A DNA stretch of 64,000 nucleotides from JBCCQH01 sp039024435 (GTDB taxonomy: Bacteria > Bacteroidota > Bacteroidia > J057 > JADKCL01): assembly GCA_039024435.1 (NCBI GenBank), contig JBCCQH010000023.1:1-64000 (forward strand), in the 5' to 3' direction. Positions 34,969 to 42,638 of the stretch are shown here, piece by piece (positions within the stretch are counted from its first letter, which is position 1; the number at the start of each line of letters is the position of its first letter). Both the position numbers and the translations under genes were made by a program. The notes beneath the pieces were generated by a model. That model was not told the DNA's origin. It made no database searches and saw only the letters and a program-made list of their open reading frames with translations.

Positions 34969-36246
34969 ATGCGACAACGATTTGCCGGGCGCCGGGCTTT
35001 TTTGCTGGCGGCGTTCTGCTTTTTTCTTATGGCGAAAGCTTCCACGACGGATCCTCCCCCCGGCAGCCACAACCTGCTGGCGCTGCTTACGGCCCTGCCG
35101 GCGGACAACTTCCACGCCCTGGAGGCGGTCGGGGGCGTGGCGGTGGATTCGGCATTTTGGGCGGGACTGCTCACTGCGGGGAAGAGCCCCACGGGCAGGT
35201 TCCGCACGGATGCCTGCGATCCGACGGCGGGCTTGCTGGCGTTTAGCAAGCGTTCGGAATCGGGGGTCGACCGGTTTGTCCTGAAGGTGTACGTGGACCG
35301 GGGCGCGGAGCTTGTGCTTTGGGCGGAGGCGGGGCTCCACGATGAACGCCTCCGGTCGCGGATTCGAATTTGGGACCGGAATCCCCGAGGGGAATGGCAG
35401 GACTGCACCGCCGAACGCATCGGAACGCCGCGGCTGACGGATCTCTACCCGGCGCTGGCCACCCCGGACGACCTACCGCTCATGGCCCACTACCGCTACG
35501 AGTCGGACGAAGTGGCCTTTTCCATCCCGGTTCAGGAGTTTCCCGCGGAGGTCCACCAACAGATGCTCACCCAGGTCGAGGTCCCGGAATTGCGGTACCA
35601 GTTCGCCGGCGGGCGATTTGTGCGGCAGCCCTCGGCGATCTCGCAAATCGAGGCCTATTTTTATCGCCTGACGGATTCCATCTTGGCGCCGTTGTTGGCG
35701 TACATCGGCATTGCTTCTCCCGGTCCGGGCCAGTTGAATCCCAGCTTACGCCAGCGGATCTTGCACCGTTCCGAGCGGCTGCGGGATCGCGTCTTTGACC
35801 CAGCCAATGGCTACCTTTCCTTCGGTACAAACTCCGACGGCGGGGGCCAGACCTTTGCCATGGCCTACTGGAAACAAGCAAATGGCTCCCACCTGGTCGG
35901 GATTGTCCTCAGCGATTGGTCGTCCTGCTGTACGGCGGGGACCCTGCGCTTCCTGCGCCCCTCCGCGCAGGGCTGGACCGACGTTACCGATGCGGTGGCG
36001 CCTTCATTGGCCTTGGGCGACCTGCCTTGGCTCAAGGGCAAAAGCCGCCTGTCCGCCGAGGAGCGGAAGCTTCAAGCCTTCGAAATTGCCCTGCCCCGGA
36101 AGGGAAAGGACATCCGACTGAAACTGGATATCAATACGGTGGAGGATGAGCTGGGCGAGGCGCTTGGGGAGGAAGGGATCGGGGATCGGGAGAATTACGT
36201 GGAGCGGGTCTTGGTGTGGCGGGAGGGGACGTTTGGGTGGCGGTGA
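34969..36246 (+). CDS. Secreted protein of unknown function, partner of the 2560-aa protein
   Basis: A 425-aa protein with a signal peptide (RRAFLLAAFCFFLMAKAST). It contains two related halves: CDPTAGLLAF...ELVLWAEAGLHD...EWQDCTAERI...DDLPLM (about residues 75-175) and FDPANGYLSF...HLVGIVLSDW...GWTDVTDAV...GDLPWL (about 270-350), so an ancestral domain of about 90 residues is duplicated. I know no family for it. The ATG at 34969 lies 1 base after the stop of the 2560-aa gene, which shows coupling and rules out the longer frame from 34942. By position it may neutralise or assist that protein; this is inference. Confidence 0.78.
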   Translation: MRQRFAGRRAFLLAAFCFFLMAKASTTDPPPGSHNLLALLTALPADNFHALEAVGGVAVDSAFWAGLLTAGKSPTGRFRTDACDPTAGLLAFSKRSESGVDRFVLKVYVDRGAELVLWAEAGLHDERLRSRIRIWDRNPRGEWQDCTAERIGTPRLTDLYPALATPDDLPLMAHYRYESDEVAFSIPVQEFPAEVHQQMLTQVEVPELRYQFAGGRFVRQPSAISQIEAYFYRLTDSILAPLLAYIGIASPGPGQLNPSLRQRILHRSERLRDRVFDPANGYLSFGTNSDGGGQTFAMAYWKQANGSHLVGIVLSDWSSCCTAGTLRFLRPSAQGWTDVTDAVAPSLALGDLPWLKGKSRLSAEERKLQAFEIALPRKGKDIRLKLDINTVEDELGEALGEEGIGDRENYVERVLVWREGTFGWR

Positions 36247-36323
36247 TGGGGGGCAGTAAACGGTACGGGTGAACGGTGTGAGAGTAGGGATACAATTAAG
36301 ACAGTAAAATTCTCATCGACACC

Positions 36324-36490
36324 TAAGAGGCGGTTTAAATTTAACTCTGCGATTTTGCATGGCATCTTTTTTCGCCCCTCTTCAGATATACTCTCGCCCA
36401 TAGCTTTGGCTATGGACTCCAAAATGAGCTTCGATGGACAAAAAAATCTGCACGAGCAAATTTCACCAACCAATTTTAAACCGCCTCTGA
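36324..36490 (-). repeat. MITE-like dispersed repeat, copy 4 (inverted)
   Basis: Opposite orientation to copies 1-3 and more than 22 kb away. Ends TAAGAGGCGGTTTAAA and TTTAAACCGCCTCTGA are inverted repeats of each other. The hairpin reads CCATAGC-loop-GCTATGG, with yet another loop. It closes the right border of the accessory region, just after the 425-aa gene; the rest of 36247-36582 holds nothing else. Confidence 0.87.
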
Positions 36491-36582
36491 GCGAATATTT
36501 TTTGTTTCAAAACATTACACCCACCTTCATTTTGCGCTTCCGGCGGCTTACGGGAATGACTTACCGACACCACCGGATACAC

Positions 36583-36607
36583 AAAAAGCCGAACTTTTCA
36601 GCTCGGC
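36583..36607 (-). terminator. Rho-independent terminator of tRNA-Leu
   Basis: On the minus strand GCCGAGCT-GAAA-AGTTCGGC forms an 8-bp stem (one G-U pair) with a GAAA loop, followed by TTTTT. It starts 9 bases past the tRNA 3' end. Confidence 0.8.
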
Positions 36608-36616
36608 CTCAAAAAA

Positions 36617-36702
36617 TACCGGGAGCGGGGATCGAACCCGCACTTCCATTTCTGGAAATTGGATTTTAAGTCCAACGCGTCTACCAGTTCCGCCATCCCG
36701 GC
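36617..36702 (-). tRNA. tRNA-Leu (anticodon UAA)
   Basis: An 86-base class II tRNA. The acceptor strands GCCGGGA and TCCCGGT pair (G-U at the first pair) with discriminator A. The D-arm is TGGCGGAACTGGTAGACG. The anticodon arm TTGGACTTAAAATCCAA gives UAA. A long variable arm follows (TTTCCAGAAATGGAA), then the T-arm GCGGGTTCGATCCCCGC. The 3' CCA is not encoded. Confidence 0.97.
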
Positions 36703-36780
36703 TTTGAACCACCACGCTGCCGCTAATATACGCATTCAATTCCCAATTGCTACCCCACCCCCATTTCGATTCCGGTCCCG

Positions 36781-37380
36781 CTACTCCTCGCCGTAGGCCC
36801 GCACCACGTCCATCGGGGTTTTGAGGGTGCCGGCCTGCAGCTTCCGCACGAGGTCGGGACGGTCCGCAAAAAATTCCGACAGGCGCTTGACCTTCAAACC
36901 AAAGAGGCCCTGCGTCGCCCGGACCAGCGCCGGATTGCCCGCGCGCTTGAAGTAGGGAATCGCCCGAATGTCAGAATTGTCTTCGTCGGTAAATTCATCG
37001 TAGTACAGGCACAGCGGCCCTTGGACCACGATTTGAAAGACCTCCGGCACGCCCCGCTCCGGGTCCACCCAGCGCCGGGTCGTCAGCAGCACCGATTCCG
37101 TCACCGTGGGCAACACGATAAAATCGGCATCTCCCCAGCGGTAAGCCCGCATTTTCCGGGGGGGAAAGCGCTTGCGGCGCACCGAACTGCCCTTTTCCCC
37201 TTTGAGGATGACCTTGTTGTACAGGCCCCCAAAAGGCCCCGTATCGCGGTCCCGCACCTGCCCGCGCAGGGTATCGCCGGAAAGATTCACCACGTAACCC
37301 GCGCGCCAATCCGATTGGCCGCTGACCAGTAAGGGAAGCAAGATGACCAAAAACAAAGCGCAACTGCGGAGCTGTCCCAT
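36781..37380 (-). CDS. Hypothetical secreted protein, 199 aa
   Basis: A 199-aa protein with a signal peptide (LRSCALFLVILLPLLVSGQ). The mature part opens with DWRAGYVVNLSGDTLRGQVRDRD, a pattern I associate with small secreted Bacteroidota proteins that carry a 'G-x-(I/V)-x-x-x-x-G-D-T-x-x-G-x-(I/V)' strand pair, then a mixed domain ending in a helical tail. No enzyme motif is visible. The start at 37380 (MGQLRSC) gives a normal leader; an ATG 14 codons upstream does not. It lies downstream of the kinase/cyclase gene (65 bases), with which it may be transcribed. Confidence 0.7.
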   Translation of the reverse strand: MGQLRSCALFLVILLPLLVSGQSDWRAGYVVNLSGDTLRGQVRDRDTGPFGGLYNKVILKGEKGSSVRRKRFPPRKMRAYRWGDADFIVLPTVTESVLLTTRRWVDPERGVPEVFQIVVQGPLCLYYDEFTDEDNSDIRAIPYFKRAGNPALVRATQGLFGLKVKRLSEFFADRPDLVRKLQAGTLKTPMDVVRAYGEE

Positions 37381-37445
37381 AGGGGGAAAATTACGGCATT
37401 TCGCCGAGTAGCGGCGGACCAATGCCTAAAAATACACCCAAAATA

Positions 37446-40400
37446 TCACTGCGGACGCTCCCCTTCCACAAAATACATCTGCATCTCCCCCTTGTGTTTG
37501 GCCTCGACCGCCCCGCGACCCGTGGTGACAAACCGGTCCCGAACCAACTCGTAAGTGGGTTGCGAAACATTGACCTTGCCCGGGGCACCCGCCGCTTCCA
37601 TCCGCGCGGCGATATTGACCGCATCACCCCAGATATCGTAGGCAAATTTCTTCGTCCCCACCACGCCGGCAACCACCGGTCCGGTGTGGATGCCCACGCG
37701 GATCTGCAGGTCCAGGCCTTCCGCCCGCAAATCGGCCACCAACCCGAGCATCGCCAAGCCCGCCCGCACCGTCGCCGCGTGGGGATCCTTTGCCTCCGGC
37801 GCGAGTCCACCCACACACAAATAAGCATCCCCGATCGTCTTGATCTTTTCCAGCCCGTGCCGCTCCATGATCTCGTCCACCGCGCTGAAGTAGCGGTCGA
37901 GGTCCCGCACCAAAACCGCCGGGCTCCGCTCCTCGGCAAACTGGGTAAAGCCCACAATATCGCTGAAGAGGATCGATACCTGCTCGTAATGGCGCGGCGG
38001 CGTGCGCCCCGATTCCTTGAGCTCCCGGGCGACCCTTTCTGGCAAAATATTGCGCAACAACGCATCCGATTTCCGTTTTTCTCGCTCGATTTCCACCTTT
38101 TGCTGCTCGACCGTAGCCGTGCGCGCCCGCACCTTGTCCTCCAGTTCCTCATACAGCAGAGCATTTTGCAGGGAAATGCCAATCTGCCCGGACAACAGCG
38201 CGATCAACTCCCGGCGCTCCGCATCAAAAGATTGGCTCACCTGCTTGCTCTCCAGGTAAATGAGCGCAATCGGATCGCCCTGGTACAGCACCGGATGACA
38301 AAGCAAAGACTGCGGCTTTTGTATGGCAAAGTAAGGGTCATTGGCGAAGTGACCGTGATTTTCCGGAAGGTTAAGTACCAGATCCTTGCCCGTGCGCAAC
38401 ACGTAGCGCAGCACCGTTGCCGGCGCCAGAATCCCTTCCACCGGACGCTGCACCACCTGGGTTTCAAAAGCGTTTGCCTGCATTTCGCCCACCACTTCAA
38501 GCTGTAACTTTCCGGATTGGACCCGGACAAAGCAGCCCTTTTCCGCCCCTACATTCTCCACGAGTACCCGCAGTAGGGTTTGCACCAAGTCCGAAAGCCG
38601 GATCTCTCCCGCAATAACTTCCGAAGCCTTCAAAATCGACTGCAGGTCAAAACTTCCCCCCGGCGACCGGGTCGACGTCTCGGTGCCCGTGGCCTGGGCG
38701 GGGACTTCTTTCCGGGCAAATTCTTCCGGATAGAGCTCCTCCAACTGCCGCGCCTTCGCCGTAGCGCCCCACAACAGGTACGCCTGGTGGGCATCAAACA
38801 GATAGCGCAAAGCATCCCCACCGGGCTGGACCTTGGTCACCCAGCGGTGCGCCAGCTCATTCGCCGCCGCATACACCGGGGTAAACTTGTGCTTGCCCGC
38901 CGAAGCAATCGCCAGATCCAGGTCCGACGGCACCGCCTCATTCCGCCCTTTGAGGATCCCCTGCGCCGCCCGCATCAACAAATAGTGCGGCTCATAATTC
39001 TGGGGCTCTTGCTTTGACAAACGCTCCATGCGCTTCAACAGTGCCTTCATGCGCTTGGCTTCCGCCCGTCCGGGACGCCGTCCACTTTCCAGAAATGCAC
39101 TCGCAAACGTCAGTGCGTGGAACAGGTAATAATCCGCGACGAAGAGCATCCCTTCCATGTTTGAGATGAAGCGATCTCCCCGCTCGATGATCCGAATCCC
39201 CTCGCCATACTGCGCAAACAGCCAGCAAAGTTGCAGTTTGGAAATCACCATCCCCCCCAGACTGGGGAAAGAACCGCGGCGCTCCAAGCGGTTAAATATG
39301 CCCTCGAAATCGTAATCGGCGTGCTGCAATTTCCAGGGATCGGCAAATTCGCCCTGCAAACCGAGGATAAACTGGTAGCGCGGCTCCATCATGACGATGC
39401 TCTCCTCCTTGCCCTTCATCTGGAACGTCCTCAGATACCCCTTCATCTCCTCCCGCACCTCGTCCAGGTTGAGGCCCAGGCAGACCATGCACCACACCCG
39501 GCTGTTCACCGCAAACCCGGCAAAAACCGGATTGCCGGCTTGCCGCAGTTGCTCGTACACCTGCAGGTACTTGGGCAGGAGTTCGCGCACCGGGCGGCGC
39601 AGGTGCTCGATGAAATGCAGCCGCCCGTACTCCGATTCCGGCGCCTCTACCTTGATTCCCTCCCGCTCCGACAGGAAAAAGGACAAATCCGCCAGCTTCA
39701 GCGCCGTCTTGTAGTCCTTCAATCCGATGGCGGTCAGGATCGCGTAACTCATAAAAACCGTGATGGCGTAGGGATGCAACCCGTGGCGCAGGGTCATTTC
39801 CATTTCGCGCAGCACCACTGCCCCAAACAGATCAGGATTGATGCTCAACGCGGAAATTCCCAGATCCCGGTATACGCGAATGATCTCTCCCACCTCGGGA
39901 TTCTGAGTGCGCTCCATCTCGCCGATCTTGTCCATCCGCTTGCCCGAAAGACGCAACCGCAAACCGGCAATGCTCCGCAACACCGAAAAACGAATCCGTG
40001 ACTTGCCCTTGGGCAACGGCTTGGTCACCGACGACTTGCGCAAAGCCACTTCACCGACGGCCAATACATCTTCGTGCCGCCCCAGCGCGATCAACAACTG
40101 CAAGTAGGTCCGAACCAATGGATAGTACCGCTCCGGGGGCGCTTCGTCCAGCAATTTCCGGAACGTCGCCTCGGCATCCGGGTGGTTCCCGGCCAGGAAT
40201 TGCGTTTCCGCAAATTGGTATTCAAATTCGAAGCGCTGCGCGACCGGCAGCAGGTCTGGCTCGGCGGCCAGCCGCCGGTGGACCACCTCCCAATAGCCAA
40301 TTGCCTGCTCATAGCGGCCGCCCCGCCGAGCTTCCCGCGCCGCCAGTTGATTCAACAACACCAACTCGCGGCGCGCTTCCGGCGTCCCCACCAAGCCACC

Positions 40401-42623
40401 CGCCTCATTCAGGTGCGCCAATATCTCGAAGGCCAGCGGATTCTTGTCCGTCGCGCGTCCGGAAATGTCCATCAGCAGTTCCCCGACCCGGTAGTGCAAG
40501 TGCACCCGCTCCTCCTTGTCCCGCAAGGAATAGAAATAGCCGTGCAGACTGCGGTGCATGAAGCGATGATCGTGGGGAAATGCCAGCGCCTCCGCTGCAT
40601 CCTGCCGGTCCACCGGTACCGGAATCACAATTCCCTTTTCCGTAGCACGCACCAGGGCCCGCTCGACCTGCGGCTCCGGAATCCCCGCCAACTCAATGAG
40701 GACCCGCCGCGAAAAACGAAATCCCAAAATCGCCGCCGCCGACAGCACCTCGACCGTTCCCCGGGGCAAAGCCGCCGCACGATCCCGCGCCATCTCAGCA
40801 AAGTCTCGGCTCAGCGGCAGCCGTTGCAGCGCCGCCAATTCAAAGTCCCAGTAGCCCGCCGCCGGATTGTATTGGAACAGACCCTGCTCCTGAATGAGCC
40901 ACAACAACTGGCTCTGCAAAAGCGGAATTCCCTCGGTGCGCCGAAAAAGAAACACCGCCAACTCGCCCGCCCGCGGATGCGCCCCCAGGATGGAGGTCAC
41001 CAGGGTCCGCGTCGCGCCCAGGGTCAAGGGCGCCAGGAGCATCCGTACCGCAAGCCCCGAACGCTCCAGGCGACCGACACTTTCCGCCAGGACCGCTTCC
41101 AGCGGTTCCCGGCTCGTCCGGTAACAAGCGATCAACAGCAGCCCTTCGATTTCCCCTTCAAATACCAGTTCTTCGATCAGCCGCAGCGAGGTGGCATCGG
41201 CCCATTGCAAATCGTCCAGGAACAGCACGATTACTTTTCCCGGGACATGCAGCGCCCGAATCAAGCTGACCGCCGCGTAAAAGAAGCGGTTCCGTTCCTC
41301 CTGCCCGGAGAGCGATTCAGCGGGCGGCTGTTCCCCACAGATCAACGCCAGTTCCGGCAAAATCGGAGCGAGGACCGCCAGACCACTGCCGAGCATACTT
41401 TCGAGCCGCTGCTTGCGTTGGGCCAGGCTCTGCTCTTCCAGAGAAAGCATTTCCTGCAGCAAGTGCCGGAGCATCCCCACAAAGCCCGAACGGGAAAAAT
41501 CCTCTTGGTCCCGCGAAAAACGCCCCGAACCGTACTGAAAATCGGCTTCCCGCAACTGGTTGCGGAAGGCGTGGACGAGTTCGGTCTTGCCGACCCCGGC
41601 TACCCCTTCGATCAACACGAGCCGCTTACCCCCCTTCTGGACCGATTGAAAAGCAGCATCCAAAGTGCTCAATTCCTTCTCGCGCCCCAGAATCTGCTGC
41701 CCGGGAAAAAAACGTGCCGGAATGTCCCGCTGCCCGATCTTCAGTTCTGCCAACAGGGCCGGACGGTCCCACTCGTCCCGAATCCGCAAAAAATCCTGGT
41801 AGATCCCCTCGGCGGTGAGGTAGCGGTCCGCCGGCGACTTGGCGAGGAGTTTCACGATCAAGTCGGACAAGGGAGCCGGGATGCGCTCGTTCAGGAGGAT
41901 CGGCGCCGTGGGCATGCGCGCAACTTGATAATGCAGCAATTCCAGCGGATCCGACGTCACAAAGGGCAGCCGACCGGTGAAGAACAAGTACAGGCAACAC
42001 CCGAACGCGTAGAAATCCGTCCGGTGATCGAGCGGCCAATTTGTTTTGCCGGTCTGCTCCGGGGACAGGTAAGCGGGTGTGCCTTCCAGCAGGCCCGCGG
42101 TACCCGCACCGGCTTCCGAGCGGACATTGCGGGTGGAAAGCCCAAAATCGATGAGGTAGACCCGGCCCGTTCTTTCGTCCAGAACCAGGTTTTCCGGCTT
42201 GAGGTCCTTGTGGATGACTTTGTTCGCTTCCAGCTCTCGCAGGATCTCACAGATGGAAATCGAGATGTTGAGGAGTTGCTTGTCCGCCGGGGATTCCTCG
42301 TCCAGAAAGCGGCGCAGATTGATCCCCCGAATCTGCTGCAGCACCAGGAAAATCCGCTTGCCTTCCGCGATCTTTTCCAGGTATTCGGGAAAGCAATCCC
42401 CTTTGAGGCGGCTCCCGATGGCAAATTCGTTGTTCAATTGGTTGAGGGCCTCCCGCCGTGGATAAGGCGACACGGTGGTTTTCAAGCATACTTCCCGCCC
42501 GTCTACTTTCCGCTGGGCGAGCAACAGCAGAAAGGTATCACCTTCGTAGAGTGTACCAGTGATTTCAAATCCAGAGATGGCAATGGCTTCGGCACGGTTG
42601 GGAGATGCTTGAGAAAGGGACAT
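37446..42623 (-). CDS. Serine/threonine kinase - AAA-type ATPase - GAF - adenylate cyclase fusion
   Basis: A 1725-aa cytoplasmic signalling protein. A protein kinase domain occupies residues 1-280, with Lys48, the HKDLKPEN catalytic loop (138-145) and DFG (159-161). A predicted STAND-like ATPase follows with Walker A GVAGVGKT near 340 and VLFLDDLQW (Walker B). TPR-like helices span about 740-1300, and a GAF domain about 1340-1465. A coiled coil leads to a class III cyclase, about 1540-1715. The cyclase has both metal Asp residues (SDIVGFT, TIGDAY), the adenine-selecting Lys (EKIKTIGD) and Asp (YDIWGDAVN), and the transition-state Asn/Arg (NIAAR), so cAMP synthesis is likely. This architecture is known in cyanobacteria and some other bacteria. 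It lies 15 bases after the MpaB-like gene. Confidence 0.92.
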   Translation of the reverse strand: MSLSQASPNRAEAIAISGFEITGTLYEGDTFLLLLAQRKVDGREVCLKTTVSPYPRREALNQLNNEFAIGSRLKGDCFPEYLEKIAEGKRIFLVLQQIRGINLRRFLDEESPADKQLLNISISICEILRELEANKVIHKDLKPENLVLDERTGRVYLIDFGLSTRNVRSEAGAGTAGLLEGTPAYLSPEQTGKTNWPLDHRTDFYAFGCCLYLFFTGRLPFVTSDPLELLHYQVARMPTAPILLNERIPAPLSDLIVKLLAKSPADRYLTAEGIYQDFLRIRDEWDRPALLAELKIGQRDIPARFFPGQQILGREKELSTLDAAFQSVQKGGKRLVLIEGVAGVGKTELVHAFRNQLREADFQYGSGRFSRDQEDFSRSGFVGMLRHLLQEMLSLEEQSLAQRKQRLESMLGSGLAVLAPILPELALICGEQPPAESLSGQEERNRFFYAAVSLIRALHVPGKVIVLFLDDLQWADATSLRLIEELVFEGEIEGLLLIACYRTSREPLEAVLAESVGRLERSGLAVRMLLAPLTLGATRTLVTSILGAHPRAGELAVFLFRRTEGIPLLQSQLLWLIQEQGLFQYNPAAGYWDFELAALQRLPLSRDFAEMARDRAAALPRGTVEVLSAAAILGFRFSRRVLIELAGIPEPQVERALVRATEKGIVIPVPVDRQDAAEALAFPHDHRFMHRSLHGYFYSLRDKEERVHLHYRVGELLMDISGRATDKNPLAFEILAHLNEAGGLVGTPEARRELVLLNQLAAREARRGGRYEQAIGYWEVVHRRLAAEPDLLPVAQRFEFEYQFAETQFLAGNHPDAEATFRKLLDEAPPERYYPLVRTYLQLLIALGRHEDVLAVGEVALRKSSVTKPLPKGKSRIRFSVLRSIAGLRLRLSGKRMDKIGEMERTQNPEVGEIIRVYRDLGISALSINPDLFGAVVLREMEMTLRHGLHPYAITVFMSYAILTAIGLKDYKTALKLADLSFFLSEREGIKVEAPESEYGRLHFIEHLRRPVRELLPKYLQVYEQLRQAGNPVFAGFAVNSRVWCMVCLGLNLDEVREEMKGYLRTFQMKGKEESIVMMEPRYQFILGLQGEFADPWKLQHADYDFEGIFNRLERRGSFPSLGGMVISKLQLCWLFAQYGEGIRIIERGDRFISNMEGMLFVADYYLFHALTFASAFLESGRRPGRAEAKRMKALLKRMERLSKQEPQNYEPHYLLMRAAQGILKGRNEAVPSDLDLAIASAGKHKFTPVYAAANELAHRWVTKVQPGGDALRYLFDAHQAYLLWGATAKARQLEELYPEEFARKEVPAQATGTETSTRSPGGSFDLQSILKASEVIAGEIRLSDLVQTLLRVLVENVGAEKGCFVRVQSGKLQLEVVGEMQANAFETQVVQRPVEGILAPATVLRYVLRTGKDLVLNLPENHGHFANDPYFAIQKPQSLLCHPVLYQGDPIALIYLESKQVSQSFDAERRELIALLSGQIGISLQNALLYEELEDKVRARTATVEQQKVEIEREKRKSDALLRNILPERVARELKESGRTPPRHYEQVSILFSDIVGFTQFAEERSPAVLVRDLDRYFSAVDEIMERHGLEKIKTIGDAYLCVGGLAPEAKDPHAATVRAGLAMLGLVADLRAEGLDLQIRVGIHTGPVVAGVVGTKKFAYDIWGDAVNIAARMEAAGAPGKVNVSQPTYELVRDRFVTTGRGAVEAKHKGEMQMYFVEGERPQ

Positions 42624-42638
42624 AGCGTAAGAATAGGA

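Noticed and set aside
36723..36730. TATATTAG as a promoter of tRNA-Leu
   Set aside because: The -7 box is imperfect and no TTG lies at the expected 17-21 base distance.
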